Under the pieces are notes generated by a model that searched no databases, was not told the DNA's origin, and was given only the letters and a program-made list of their open reading frames with translations. Below, piece by piece: positions 24,176 through 35,818 of a DNA stretch of 64,000 bases (position 1 is the stretch's first letter; the number at the start of each line of letters is the position of its first letter). A program made the position numbers and the translations under genes. Source of the stretch: Streptomyces sp. TRM68416 (lineage in GTDB: Bacteria; Actinomycetota; Actinomycetes; Streptomycetales; Streptomycetaceae); the NCBI RefSeq assembly GCF_014596915.1, contig NZ_JACVWU010000002.1, positions 186,001-250,000 of the forward strand, written 5' to 3'.

Positions 24176-25699
24176 ACCCCGGTTCTCCTCCAGCCGCTGT
24201 CCCCGCAGCATGAACCAGGCCGCCACCGACGCCGCCAGCAGGACGGCCGCTCCCGTGCCCGCGGCCAGGGTCAGGCCGTCGACGAAGGCGTCCCGGGCCG
24301 AGGTCAGCAGTTCCTGGCCCGTGTGGGCCGGCAGGCCGGCCGCCGCCTCCACCGCGGCGCCCAGTGACTCGTGGGCGTCCGCCGGGGTGCCGGCCGGGCC
24401 CGTGAAGTCGCGGTAGACGCCCGTCACGATGGAGCCCAGTCCGGCGATGCCGAGGGCGGCGCCCAGTTCGTACGCCGTCTCGGAGACCGCTGATGCCGAG
24501 CCCGCCTGCTCCTTGGGTACGGAGCTCAGGATGACGTCGGCCGTCACGGTGAACGAGAAGCCCGCACCGATGCCGACGACCAGGAGGGCGGCGCCGAGCA
24601 GCGGGTAGCCGGTCGAGCTGTCGATCACGGTCAGCGCGGCCAGGGCCAGGCCGACCGCGGCCAGACCGCCGGAGACCACGGCACGCACCGAGAAGCGGCG
24701 CGCCACCCGGCCCGCGACCAGGCCGGCCGCCACCGCGCCGACGGCGGCGGGCAGTTCGGCCAGGCCCGCCTCGAACGGGCCCCTGCCCTGCACGAGTTGC
24801 AGGTACTGGGAGAGGAAGAACACCAGGCCCGCCAGTCCGAGGATGGTCAGCAGGTCGGCGAGGACCGCCCCGCTGAAGCCGCGGTTGCGGAACAGCCGCA
24901 TGTCCAGCAGCGGCGCCGGCAGGGTGAGCTGGCGGCGGACGAAGGCGTAGAGCGCGGCGGCGCCGAGCAGGCCCACGGCGAGCGGCTCCCAGGCGAGGCC
25001 GTACGCGGCGGCCTCCTTGACGGCGTAGACGACCCCGACCATGCCGACCAGCGACAGCAGAACGCTGAGCAGGTCCCAGGGGCCGGGGTTCGGGTCGCGG
25101 GACTCCGGCAGCATCCGGATGCCGACGACGACCAGGACGGCCATCACGGGCAGGTTGATCAGGAAGACCGAGCCCCACCAGAAGTGCTCGAGCAGGAAGC
25201 CGCCGACGATCGGCCCGACCGCCGTACCGGCGGAGGCGGTGGCGCCCCAGATGCCGACGGCGAGGCTGCGTTCGCGCGGGTCGTGGAAGAGGTTGCGGAT
25301 CAGGGCGAGCGTGGCCGGCATCAGGGTGGCGCCCGCGACACCGAGCAGCGCCCGGGCCAGGATCATCGTCTCCGGCGTGGTCGCGTAGGCGTTGAGCAGG
25401 GATATCGCGCCGAACGCCGTGGCGCCCACGAGCAGGATCCGCTTGCGGCCTATGCGGTCGCCGAGGCTGCCCATGGAGACGAGCAGACCGGCGAGGACGA
25501 AGGAGTAGACGTCGCCGATCCACAGGAGCTGGGTGCCCGAGGGTCTCAGGTCCTCGCTGATGTAGGGGGTGGCGAGACCGAGGACGGTCGCGTCGACGGC
25601 CACCAGCAGCACGGCGAGCACGAGGACGGACAGCGCGAGCCAGCGGCCGGGGCGCTTCACCGCCTCGGTCGTGGTCGTCGGCTGCAGGGTGCTGGTCAT
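24173..25699 (-). CDS. MFS drug exporter, DHA2 (14-helix) family
   Basis: A 508-residue transporter with about 14 hydrophobic helices. Family motifs include LVAVDATVLGLATPYISEDL, GSLGDRIGRKRILLVGATAF (motif A) and GATLMPATLALIRNLFHDPRER (motif C region), plus GPIVGGFLLEHFWWGSVFL. It is expected to expel lipophilic compounds with proton uptake. It starts at ATG 25699, overlapping the tetR stop by 4 bp, so regulator and pump form one operon under the palindrome at 26266-26285. The stop codon lies in a MITE-like element, so the C-terminus may have been altered. Confidence 0.9.
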   Translation of the reverse strand: MTSTLQPTTTTEAVKRPGRWLALSVLVLAVLLVAVDATVLGLATPYISEDLRPSGTQLLWIGDVYSFVLAGLLVSMGSLGDRIGRKRILLVGATAFGAISLLNAYATTPETMILARALLGVAGATLMPATLALIRNLFHDPRERSLAVGIWGATASAGTAVGPIVGGFLLEHFWWGSVFLINLPVMAVLVVVGIRMLPESRDPNPGPWDLLSVLLSLVGMVGVVYAVKEAAAYGLAWEPLAVGLLGAAALYAFVRRQLTLPAPLLDMRLFRNRGFSGAVLADLLTILGLAGLVFFLSQYLQLVQGRGPFEAGLAELPAAVGAVAAGLVAGRVARRFSVRAVVSGGLAAVGLALAALTVIDSSTGYPLLGAALLVVGIGAGFSFTVTADVILSSVPKEQAGSASAVSETAYELGAALGIAGLGSIVTGVYRDFTGPAGTPADAHESLGAAVEAAAGLPAHTGQELLTSARDAFVDGLTLAAGTGAAVLLAASVAAWFMLRGQRLEENRG

Positions 25700-26247
25700 G
25701 GTTCCTCTCTCCGTAGCGCGCCGCCGAGCAACAGCTCGACGATCATGAACTGGAAGTCCTTGGCGGCCACTCGGCCGTCCAGTACGGACCAGGCGGCGGA
25801 GCCGACGAGCCCGTAGAACGCCTCGGTGAGCCACACGGGTGACAGGTCGATGCGGAACTCGCCGTCGAGCTGGCCGCGCCGGAACAGGGCGGCGATGCGG
25901 GCGTCGAGCCGGGCCCAGCCCGCGTTCTGCTCCTCGCCCTCGAACAGCTGGTTCTCGGTGACGAGGAACGCGAGCAGTCCGGCCGCGGGCTCGATCTCGC
26001 GCACGAGCCGCCGTACGGCCTCGGTGGCGGTGCCCTCGTCCAGGCGGGCCGCTTCCATCGCGGCCTCGCACTCGGCGATGCCGAGCGACTCCAGCGCCCG
26101 CACGAGCGCGTCACGGCCGGCGAACTGCCGGTGCAGGGTGGCCCGGCTGATCCCGGCCGCCTTGGCGACCTCGTCCATGGTCGCGGTGGATTTCCGGGTC
26201 AGCAGGGCCGCGGCACTGCGCAGCACATGGTCACGATCGACAGCCAT
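25696..26247 (-). CDS. TetR-family transcriptional repressor
   Basis: A 183-residue regulator. The N-terminal helix-turn-helix is VDRDHVLRSAAALLTRKSTA followed by TMDEVAKAAGISRATLHRQF (about 20-45). The C-terminal ligand domain has no signature of a particular ligand. The ATG at 26247 begins MAVDRDHV. It overlaps the MFS gene by 4 bp and sits 18 bp from a perfect 9-2-9 palindrome, which argues that it represses itself and the exporter until an exported compound binds. Confidence 0.9.
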   Translation of the reverse strand: MAVDRDHVLRSAAALLTRKSTATMDEVAKAAGISRATLHRQFAGRDALVRALESLGIAECEAAMEAARLDEGTATEAVRRLVREIEPAAGLLAFLVTENQLFEGEEQNAGWARLDARIAALFRRGQLDGEFRIDLSPVWLTEAFYGLVGSAAWSVLDGRVAAKDFQFMIVELLLGGALRREEP

Positions 26248-26265
26248 GAGACGACTATAGCCCAG

Positions 26266-26285
26266 GTGAGACATTGATGTCTCAC
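26266..26285. promoter_or_regulatory. TetR operator (9-2-9 palindrome)
   Basis: GTGAGACAT TG ATGTCTCAC is perfect. Wider flanks GCCCAG and CTGGGC extend the symmetry. It lies just upstream of the tetR ATG, where it would block transcription of tetR-MFS. A further half-site-like TGTCTCA is at 26321-26327. Confidence 0.8.
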
Positions 26286-26327
26286 GCTGGGCATGCGTGA
26301 CTCACGTACAAGGGATCGAGCAGTGTC

Positions 26328-27299
26328 TCAGTGCCAGGGCAGCTGCCCGCGCCGCTCCCAGTACGCCCGCGGCTCCTCCACCAGGGCCGCGAGCCGCGCC
26401 AGCCCCTCCTCGTCGAGGTCGACGACCGGGGCGTGCAGGTTGGAGGCGAGCTGGACGGTGGTGGCGGCGCCGGATAGGACGACCCCGGCCCACGGCTGAC
26501 GCAGCACGAACGCGAGGGCCACCGCATCGCAGCCCAAAGACGCCTGTGCGGCTACGGCCTTCAGCGCGTCCGGGGCGTACGGCTCGGCGAGCCGGCCGTT
26601 GGCCATGCCCTCCTTCACGATCACCGTGAGCCCGGCGTCGTGGGCCTCGGCCAGGGCGGGCGCCGCGGAGGTCTCCAGGACGTTGTACGTCGACTGCACG
26701 GTACGGAAGAGGGGTTCGCCGTCGACGGTCACGGCGAGGGCGGCGCGGATCGCGTCGGCCTGGGCGGGGCCGCTGGTGGAGAAGCCGACGGTGAGGCCCT
26801 GGGCGGCGGCCTCGGCCAGCCGGGCGTGCAGGTCCTTGTCGGTGAGGGCGGGCGAGTCCGGGGTCACCGAGTGGATCTGGTAGAGGTCGAGCCGCTCGCC
26901 GAGCAGGGCGTCGGACTCGGCGCGCTGGCGCTCGTACGCGGCCAGGCTGTGGTCCTTGACCTCGTGGACCTCGGCGTCCGTCGTCCAGCCGGCCGTGTAG
27001 GTGTAGCCCCACTTGCTGCCGATGACGATGTCGTCGATGTCGGGGCGGGCGTTCAGCCAGTCGGCGAGGAACTCCTCCGAGCGGCCGTAGGAGCGGGCCG
27101 CGTCGAAGTAGCGGACGCCCTGGGCGTAGGCGGCGTCGAGGAGTTCGTGCGTGCGGGTGCGCAGGGTGTCGACGCCGCGGTTCGCTCCGAGGTCTTCGTC
27201 TCGGCCGAGGTTGATGTAGCCGGGGCGGCCGACAGCGGCTAGGCCCAGGCCGATGTGGCAAGTGGGGGTCGTTGCGGTTGCCAGTCGGGCGAAGGGCAT
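26328..27299 (-). CDS. Aldo/keto reductase
   Basis: A 323-residue NAD(P)H-dependent oxidoreductase of the AKR superfamily (TIM barrel). Features are GLGLAAVGRPGYINLGR, LLDAAYAQGVRYFDAARSYG (the catalytic Asp and Tyr of DxxxxY), VIGSKWGYTY with the conserved lysine, YQIHSV with the catalytic His, and STYNVLETSA. Cofactor residues at the C-terminus are less clear. The substrate is unknown. The ATG at 27299 has GGAG upstream. It is oriented with tetR but separated from it by the operator, so it is probably its own unit. Confidence 0.85.
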   Translation of the reverse strand: MPFARLATATTPTCHIGLGLAAVGRPGYINLGRDEDLGANRGVDTLRTRTHELLDAAYAQGVRYFDAARSYGRSEEFLADWLNARPDIDDIVIGSKWGYTYTAGWTTDAEVHEVKDHSLAAYERQRAESDALLGERLDLYQIHSVTPDSPALTDKDLHARLAEAAAQGLTVGFSTSGPAQADAIRAALAVTVDGEPLFRTVQSTYNVLETSAAPALAEAHDAGLTVIVKEGMANGRLAEPYAPDALKAVAAQASLGCDAVALAFVLRQPWAGVVLSGAATTVQLASNLHAPVVDLDEEGLARLAALVEEPRAYWERRGQLPWH

Positions 27300-27377
27300 C
27301 GCGGGCTCCGTTCGGTCGGCTCCGGTACGGCTCCGCCCCAACCTAACCTGCGATCACGCTCCGCCGGGGGAGCCGGG

Positions 27378-27411
27378 CGCCTGAGAGCTCGGGGGTCACG
27401 GCTCTCAGGCG
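27378..27411 (-). terminator. argH terminator
   Basis: CGCCTGAGAGC at 27378-27388 and GCTCTCAGGCG at 27401-27411 form a perfect 11-bp stem. It lies 64 bp past the argH stop, next to a dispersed element. Confidence 0.7.
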
Positions 27412-27427
27412 GGTGCGGATTCGCCGT

Positions 27428-27456
27428 GGCTTGTCGCGCAGTTCCCCGCGCCCCTT
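27428..27456 (-). repeat. GGGGCGCGGGGAACTGCGCG dispersed element, copy 2
   Basis: Reverse-oriented copy (GTCGCGCAGTTCCCCGCGCC on the + strand) with one base different from the copies at 4579 and 34001 (GACAAGCC for GACCAGCC). Confidence 0.8.
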
Positions 27457-27474
27457 CAGGGCGTTGTCCTGCCG

Positions 27475-30131
<2,657 letters not shown>

Positions 30132-30145
30132 CTCGTCCATAATCG

Positions 30146-30736
30146 GTGGACGTGGGAAAAACTTATGAGCGCATAGACGGCAGACTGCGGAAGTTCATCG
30201 AAGAGCAGCCCCTGTTCTTCACGGCGACCGCCCCTCTGTCCGGTGACGGAACCGTCAACCTCTCCCCCAAGGGCCTCAAGGGCTCCTTCGCGGTCCTCGA
30301 CGACCTCACCCTGGCCTACCTCGACTTCGCCGGCTCCAACGCCGAGACCGTCGCGCATCTGCGCGAGAACGGCCGGATCACGCTCATGTGGTGCGCCTTC
30401 CAGGGCCCGCCCAACATCGTCCGCGTGCACGGCCGCGGCGAGCCGGTGTTCCGTGACGACCCCCGGTTCCCCGAACTCCTCGCCCACTTCCCGGACATCG
30501 ACCCGGGCCTGCACGGCCTGCGCGCGATCATCGTCGTACGGGCCGAGCGCGTCCGCGACTCCTGCGGATACGCGGTGCCCCTCATGACCTACGACGAGGA
30601 CCGCGATCTGCACGGCAGGCGCTTCGCGCGCGAGGACGACGACTCGCTCAGCGCCTACTTCGCCAAGCGGGACATCGCCGCCAGCCTGGACGGGCTGCCC
30701 GGGGTGCCGCTGCCGCTCCCGCCGTCGGTGAGCTGA
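30146..30736 (+). CDS. Pyridoxamine 5'-phosphate oxidase-fold (flavin-binding) protein
   Basis: A 196-residue protein of the PNPOx-like split-barrel family. It starts MDVGKTYERIDGRLRKFIEE and includes PLFFTATAPLSGDGTVNLSP, KGSFAVLDDLTLAYLDFAGS and NGRITLMWCAFQGPPNIVRV, with HGRGEPVF next. Such proteins bind FMN or F420 and reduce varied substrates, so the pyridoxamine activity should not be assumed. The start is GTG 30146 (GTG 30152 is an alternative); the ribosome site is poor, so the transcript may be leaderless. It is a separate unit upstream of the reductase operon. Confidence 0.8.
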   Translation: MDVGKTYERIDGRLRKFIEEQPLFFTATAPLSGDGTVNLSPKGLKGSFAVLDDLTLAYLDFAGSNAETVAHLRENGRITLMWCAFQGPPNIVRVHGRGEPVFRDDPRFPELLAHFPDIDPGLHGLRAIIVVRAERVRDSCGYAVPLMTYDEDRDLHGRRFAREDDDSLSAYFAKRDIAASLDGLPGVPLPLPPSVS

Positions 30737-30808
30737 ACACACCGGGGTTCTCACACGTACCTCTGGGCCGAGGGACCACGCCCACCCTTGTCCGTCCCCG
30801 GAGGAACC

Positions 30809-32191
30809 GTGACCACCACGCTCGCAGGCGGCCGTGCCGCTCGCCGCCAGACGATGCGCCGTATCCGTCCGCGCCGCTCACCGGCGACCCTGTTGCTGCT
30901 CGCCGTGTGGGCGGGGGCGGCCGGCGTGCTGTGGCTGTGGTGGCAGAACACCCCCGCCGTCACCGACACCGCCAGCCGGATCACCAACGCGGGCCGGATC
31001 ACCGGACTGCTGGCCGGCTACCTGATGGCGCTGGTGGTCCTCCAGATGGCCCGGGTGCCCGCCCTGGAACGCCGGGTGGGCTCCGACCGGGTCGCCCGCT
31101 GGCACGCGATGAGCGGCCGCTACACGCTCTGTCTGACCCTCGCCCACGTCTTCCTGATCATGTGGGGCTACGCCCTCCAGGCGGGCAAGGGACTCGGCGA
31201 CATCGTCACCCAGACCGTCGACTCGATCAACCAGCTGCCGGACATGGGCAAGGCCGCCATCGGCACCGGCCTGCTGTTCCTCATCGGACTGATCTCGATC
31301 GGCCCGGTCCGGCGCAGGATCCCGTACGACACCTGGTACCACGTCCACCTGCTGACGTACGCGGCGGTCTTCCTGACGTTCTGGCACCAGCTCACCACCG
31401 GCAACGACTTCGCCGTCGAACCCGCCGCGAAGACCGTCTGGTACGGGCTGTACGGCTCGGTCACCGCGCTGGTGCTCTGGTACCGCGTCATCACCCCCGT
31501 CCGGCTGAACCTGCGGCACCGGATGCGCGTCGAGGCGGTCTACGAGGAGACGCCGGGGATCGTGTCGGTGCTGATCCGCGGGCAGAAGCTGCACCGGATG
31601 GGCGCGGAGGCGGGCCAGTTCTTCCGGTGGCGGTTCCTGGCGCCGGGCATGCGGTTCAGCTCCCACCCGTACTCGCTGTCGGCGGCGCCCCGCCCCGACA
31701 TGCTGCGGATCACCGTCAAGGCGATCGGCGACCACAGCGCCGGGCTGCGCGAGCTGGAACCGGGCACCAGGGTGTGGGCGGAGGGCCCGTACGGCGCGCT
31801 GACCGCCCAGCGCCGCAGCCGCGGCAAGGTGCTGCTGGTGGCGGGCGGCGTCGGGATCACGCCCATGCGGGCGCTGTTCGAGACCCTGCCGGGCGCCTCC
31901 GGCGACATCACCCTGCTGTACCGGGCCAACAGCACCCAGGACCTGGCCCTGTGGGACGAGCTGGCCGCCATCGCCGACGAGCGGGGCGCGCGGCTGATGT
32001 ACGCGGTGAACAGCCCGGACGGCGAGCGCCCGGACATCTCCGCGGAGCGGCTGCGGGACAAGCTGCCCGACATCGACAAGCACGACGTCTTCCTGTGCGG
32101 GCCGCCCGGCTTCGCACAGTCCGTCTACGAAGCACTGCGCGGCGCGGGAGTGCCCGCCCGCCGCATCCATCACGAGTCGTTCGAGATGTGA
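30809..32191 (+). CDS. Membrane ferric-reductase-like oxidoreductase
   Basis: A 460-residue protein. The N-terminal half has about six helices of the ferric-reductase/NOX type (ATLLLLAVWAGAAGVLWLWW, GLLAGYLMALVVLQMA, YTLCLTLAHVFLIMWGYALQ, WYHVHLLTYAAVFLTFWHQL) with His residues placed to bind haem. The C-terminal half is a ferredoxin-reductase module: FAD motif HPYSLSAAP, nucleotide motif VLLVAGGVGITPMRALFE, and CGPPGF near the end. It should pass electrons from NAD(P)H across the membrane. The GTG at 30809 follows GGAGGAACC. First gene of a three-gene flavin operon. Confidence 0.85.
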   Translation: MTTTLAGGRAARRQTMRRIRPRRSPATLLLLAVWAGAAGVLWLWWQNTPAVTDTASRITNAGRITGLLAGYLMALVVLQMARVPALERRVGSDRVARWHAMSGRYTLCLTLAHVFLIMWGYALQAGKGLGDIVTQTVDSINQLPDMGKAAIGTGLLFLIGLISIGPVRRRIPYDTWYHVHLLTYAAVFLTFWHQLTTGNDFAVEPAAKTVWYGLYGSVTALVLWYRVITPVRLNLRHRMRVEAVYEETPGIVSVLIRGQKLHRMGAEAGQFFRWRFLAPGMRFSSHPYSLSAAPRPDMLRITVKAIGDHSAGLRELEPGTRVWAEGPYGALTAQRRSRGKVLLVAGGVGITPMRALFETLPGASGDITLLYRANSTQDLALWDELAAIADERGARLMYAVNSPDGERPDISAERLRDKLPDIDKHDVFLCGPPGFAQSVYEALRGAGVPARRIHHESFEM

Positions 32192-32219
32192 GCGACGGGA
32201 TTTCAGGAGCTGTAGGAGC

Positions 32220-32999
32220 ATGAGGAAGAGTCATCCGATCCGGCGTTTCGTGCTGGCCGGCGCCGCCACCGTGTCCGGGATCGTACTGCTGCTGTCGCTC
32301 AAGCCGGGCTCCGACCCGGCCGCCGCCTCCGCGGCGGGCGGAGCGGCCCCGCAGCAGACCGCGGCGGCGCAGGAGTCGGCCCAGGGCGGCAGCAATGCCG
32401 AGCAGCCGGGGACGGTCACCGGAGACGCGGTGAAGACCCAGTACGGGACCGTCCAGGTCCGGCTGACCGTGAGCGACGGGAAGATCACCGCGGCCGAGGC
32501 CGTCCAGGCGCCCAGCGGAGGCCGCAGCACCCAGATCACCGACATGGCCGTGCCGCGGCTCAACCGGGCGGCACTGGGCACGCAGAGCGCGGAGATCGAC
32601 GCGGTGTCCGGGGCGACGTACACCAGCGACGGCTACAAGGAGTCGCTGCAGTCGGCGCTGGACAAGATGGACACGGCCGGTCAGGAGGCGCAGGAGCCGG
32701 GTGCCGGCAGCGCCGAGGCCGCCGCGCCGCAGACCGTCACCGGCACTGTCGTGGACACCCAGTACGGGCCCGTGCAGGTCCGGATCACCGTCAGCAGCGG
32801 GAAGATCACCGAGGCGGAGGCCGTCCAGTCGCCCAGCGGCGGGCAGAGCACGCAGATCAACGGCAACGCCGTACCGAAGCTCAACCAGGCCGCGGTGGCG
32901 GCCGGGAGCGCGGAGATCGACGCGGTGTCCGGGGCCACGTACACCAGCAACGGCTACAAGCAGTCGCTGCAGTCGGCCCTGGACCAGGTCGGTGGCTGA
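32220..32999 (+). CDS. Exported double FMN-binding-domain protein
   Basis: A 259-residue protein with an N-terminal membrane anchor or signal (RRFVLAGAATVSGIVLLLSL), a Gln/Ala/Ser linker, and two FMN_bind domains at about 65-150 and 170-258. Each ends in DAVSGATYTS, the motif where ApbE attaches FMN through a phosphoester to Thr. The two domains are alike, so a duplication carries two covalent flavins. It probably accepts electrons from the membrane reductase just upstream (28-bp gap, AGGAG before the ATG). Confidence 0.88.
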   Translation: MRKSHPIRRFVLAGAATVSGIVLLLSLKPGSDPAAASAAGGAAPQQTAAAQESAQGGSNAEQPGTVTGDAVKTQYGTVQVRLTVSDGKITAAEAVQAPSGGRSTQITDMAVPRLNRAALGTQSAEIDAVSGATYTSDGYKESLQSALDKMDTAGQEAQEPGAGSAEAAAPQTVTGTVVDTQYGPVQVRITVSSGKITEAEAVQSPSGGQSTQINGNAVPKLNQAAVAAGSAEIDAVSGATYTSNGYKQSLQSALDQVGG

Positions 33000-33792
33000 G
33001 TCGGTGGCGGAACCGGCGGAGGCTCCCGCCGCGGTGCGTCACGTGGAGGAGGTCATGGGGACCGTCTTCTCCTTCGACGTCCGCGGCGGGGATCCGGGCG
33101 CGGTGGCGGCCGCCCTGGCGGAGGCGGTGGCGGGGCTGCACCGGGTCGACGAGGTGTTCAGCACCTACCGCGAGGACAGTGAGGTCTCCCGGCTGGTACG
33201 GGGGGAGCTGACCGTCGAGGAGTGCGCCCCCGAGGTGGGGCGGGTGCTGGCGCTGGGCGCGGAGGCCGAGCGGGTCAGCGACGGCTGGTTCAGCACGTCG
33301 TACGAGGGCCGGCTCGATCCGACCGGGATCGTGAAGGGCTGGGCCGTCGAGCGTGCCGCGCGCACGCTGGCGGCGGCCGGGGCGAGCGGGGTGAGCGTCA
33401 ACGGGGGCGGGGACGTGCAACTCCTCGGGACGCCCGGGCCCGGGCGTCCCTGGCGGGTGGGGGTGGCGGATCCCGTGCGGCCGGGCGGGCTGGCGGCGGT
33501 CGTCTCGGCGGCGGGGGCTGCGGAGCTGGCGGTGGCCACGTCGGGGACGGCGGAGCGGGGCGCGCACATCGTCGACCCGCGCACGGGCCGCTCCGCGGTC
33601 ACCGACCTCGTCGCCGTGACCGTCGTGGCGCCCGAACTGACCTGGGCCGACTGCTGGGCGACGGCCGCCTTCGCGATGGGGTCACGGGCGGGCCTGCGCT
33701 GGCTGGAGTCCCTGCCCGACGTGGAGGCCCTGCTGATCACAGCGGGCGACGAGGTGCGCTGCACGGGGGGCCTGGCGGCGCGGCTGGGCTGA
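32992..33792 (+). CDS. apbE: FAD:protein FMN transferase
   Basis: An ApbE-family protein, 266 residues from the GTG at 32992, which would attach FMN from FAD to the Thr of the SGAT motif. Features are VMGTVFSFDVRGG, RVDEVFSTYREDSEVSRL, DPTGIVKGWAVERAARTL (Mg-binding part), GVSVNGGGDVQLLGTPG and SGTAERGAHIVDPRTG. Downstream GTGs (33004, 33034) are alternative starts. No signal peptide is obvious, so it may work in the cytoplasm. It overlaps its likely substrate gene by 8 bp, which supports the functional link. Confidence 0.88.
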   Translation: MAESVAEPAEAPAAVRHVEEVMGTVFSFDVRGGDPGAVAAALAEAVAGLHRVDEVFSTYREDSEVSRLVRGELTVEECAPEVGRVLALGAEAERVSDGWFSTSYEGRLDPTGIVKGWAVERAARTLAAAGASGVSVNGGGDVQLLGTPGPGRPWRVGVADPVRPGGLAAVVSAAGAAELAVATSGTAERGAHIVDPRTGRSAVTDLVAVTVVAPELTWADCWATAAFAMGSRAGLRWLESLPDVEALLITAGDEVRCTGGLAARLG

Positions 33793-33803
33793 GCGGGGGG
33801 TCC

Positions 33804-33854
33804 CGCAGCCCGGCGCTACCGGGGTGCCGCCTGCGCCCACCCGTGCCGCCCCAG
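33804..33854 (+). repeat. 51-bp dispersed repeat, copy B
   Basis: Identical to 4425-4475. The following 150 bp share only scattered similarity with copy A, and then the GGGGCGCGGGGAACTGCGCG element appears in both. It lies between apbE and the argR stop. Confidence 0.85.
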
Positions 33855-34000
33855 CGGCACGACTGCCCGCAGGCTCAGCGGCGCGGGCCAGCACCGCCTG
33901 CCAGGGTGGGCGCCGCCCCAGGCGACACGCAGGCTCGGCGGAGGGAGTGGGCGGCACGCAGGCTAGGTTGCTGGAACGGCTTGCGTGACTGTGCCGACGT

Positions 34001-34030
34001 AAGGGGCGCGGGGAACTGCGCGACCAGCCC
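34001..34030 (+). repeat. GGGGCGCGGGGAACTGCGCG dispersed element, copy 3
   Basis: Same sequence as 4579-4607 over about 29 bp, in the gap after apbE and 42 bp from the argR stop. Confidence 0.8.
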
Positions 34031-34071
34031 CCACGCACCCGCACCCGGCACGGAAACCGCAACCGCCCCCT

Positions 34072-34614
34072 TCAGTGGCCGTTCTGGGCCAGCCGCAGCA
34101 GATGTTCCGCCAGGGCCTGTCCGCCACTGGGGTCCCGGCTGATCAGCAGCAACGTGTCGTCGCCCGCGATCGTCCCGAGGATGTCGTGCAGCTCGGCCTG
34201 GTCGATCGCCGACGCGAGGAACTGCGCCGCCCCCGGAGGGGTCCGCAGGACCACGAGGTTCGCCGAGGCCTCCGCGGAGATCAGCAGCTCCTGCGACAGC
34301 CGCCGCATCCGCTCTTCCTTCGCCGACTCCCCCAGCGGCGCCCGGGGCGTACGGAAGCCCCCTTCGCTCGGCACCGCGTAGATCAGGTCGCCGTCGTTGT
34401 TGCGGATCTTCACCGCGTTCAGCTCGTCCAGATCCCGGGAGAGCGTCGCCTGCGTCACCGTCAGCCCGTCGTCCGCCAGCAGCTTCGCCAACTGGCTCTG
34501 CGACCGCACCGGTTGCCGGTTGAGGATGTCCACGATCCGGCGGTGGCGTGCGGTGCGGGTCTGCGGCACGGCGGGCCCGTTCCCTGCGTGCTCGTGGTCC
34601 TGCGCCTGACTCAT
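34072..34614 (-). CDS. argR: Arginine repressor
   Basis: A 180-residue ArgR. The N-terminal winged helix includes [20 protein letters not shown] and [20 protein letters not shown]. The C-terminal domain that binds arginine and forms hexamers includes [20 protein letters not shown] and [16 protein letters not shown]. It represses arg genes when arginine is plentiful. It is the last gene of argC-J-B-D-R, starting 19 bp after argD, so it is under the same ARG-box control at argC and limits its own supply. Confidence 0.94.
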   Translation of the reverse strand: MSQAQDHEHAGNGPAVPQTRTARHRRIVDILNRQPVRSQSQLAKLLADDGLTVTQATLSRDLDELNAVKIRNNDGDLIYAVPSEGGFRTPRAPLGESAKEERMRRLSQELLISAEASANLVVLRTPPGAAQFLASAIDQAELHDILGTIAGDDTLLLISRDPSGGQALAEHLLRLAQNGH

Positions 34615-34633
34615 CGTCGTCCCATTCCCCGGA

Positions 34634-35818
34634 TCATCCGTCCCCGTTGGCCACGTCTAGGATGCCGGGCAGCATGTGGAGGAAGGCGTCCACCTCGTCG
34701 TCGCCGAGATTCAGCGGCGGCATCAGCCGTACGACATCGGGGGCGGGCGCGTTCACCAGGAGGCCGGCGTCCTGAGCCGCCTGCTGCACCTGGGCTGCGC
34801 GCGGCTCGGTGAGCACGATACCCAGGAGAAGGCCCGCGCCCCGGACGTGGGCGACCAGCCCGTGCCCGAGTGACTCGATCCCGTCCCGCAACTTCTCGCT
34901 CTGCCGCTTGACGTTCTCCAGCAACCCCTCGTTCGCGATCGTGTCGAGCACGGCGAGTCCCGCGGCGCAGGCGACGGGGTTACCGCCGAACGTGGTCCCG
35001 TGGTGGCCGGGCTGCAGCAGCTCGGCGGCCCGCCCGAAGGCGACCGTCGCGCCGAGCGGCAGCCCGCCGCCGAGGCCCTTGGCGAGGGTGACGACGTCGG
35101 GCAGGACGCCCTCGTGGGCCTGGTACTCGAACCAGTGCCCGGTACGGCCGACACCCGTCTGCACCTCGTCCAGGACGAGGAGGGAGCCGGACGCGGCGGT
35201 GATCGCCCGGGCCGCCTTCAGGTAGCCGGGCGGCGGCGCGACCACGCCGTTCTCGCCCTGGAGCGGCTCGATGATCACCAGGGCCGTCTCCTCGGTGACC
35301 GCGGCGGCGAGCGCCTGCGCGTCGCCGTAGGGGACGTGGGTGACGTCACCGGGCAGCGGCAGGAAGGGGTCCTGCTTGCCGGGCTGGCCGGTGAGCGCGA
35401 GGGCGCCCATGGTGCGGCCGTGGAAGCCGCCCTGGGTGGCGACCATGTGGCTGCGCCCGGTCAGTCGGCCGATCTTGAAGGCGCCCTCGTTGGCCTCGGC
35501 ACCGGAGTTGCAGAAGTACACCTTGCCGTCGCGGCCGAAGTGCGTCAGCAGCCGTTCGGCGAGGGCGACGGGGGGCTCGGCGATGAACAGGTTGGAGACA
35601 TGGCCGAGCGACGCGATCTGCCGGCTCACGGCCTCGACGACCGCCGGGTGCGCGTGGCCGAGGGCGTTGACCGCGATACCGCCGACGAAGTCGAGGTACT
35701 GCTTGCCGTCGGCGTCCCACACCCTGGTGCCCTCGCCGCGGACCAGGGGCAGCCGCGGGGTGCCGTAGTTGTTCATGAGCGCGCCCTGCCACCGGCCGGT
35801 GAGCTCCTGGTTGGTCAT
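34634..35818 (-). CDS. argD: Acetylornithine aminotransferase
   Basis: A 394-residue PLP enzyme of class III that makes N-acetylornithine from the semialdehyde and glutamate. Motifs are [58 protein letters not shown] and the lysine in [17 protein letters not shown]. The ATG at 35818 is preferred because GGGGGAG precedes it. Its ATG overlaps the argB stop (ATGA). Confidence 0.94.
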   Translation of the reverse strand: MTNQELTGRWQGALMNNYGTPRLPLVRGEGTRVWDADGKQYLDFVGGIAVNALGHAHPAVVEAVSRQIASLGHVSNLFIAEPPVALAERLLTHFGRDGKVYFCNSGAEANEGAFKIGRLTGRSHMVATQGGFHGRTMGALALTGQPGKQDPFLPLPGDVTHVPYGDAQALAAAVTEETALVIIEPLQGENGVVAPPPGYLKAARAITAASGSLLVLDEVQTGVGRTGHWFEYQAHEGVLPDVVTLAKGLGGGLPLGATVAFGRAAELLQPGHHGTTFGGNPVACAAGLAVLDTIANEGLLENVKRQSEKLRDGIESLGHGLVAHVRGAGLLLGIVLTEPRAAQVQQAAQDAGLLVNAPAPDVVRLMPPLNLGDDEVDAFLHMLPGILDVANGDG

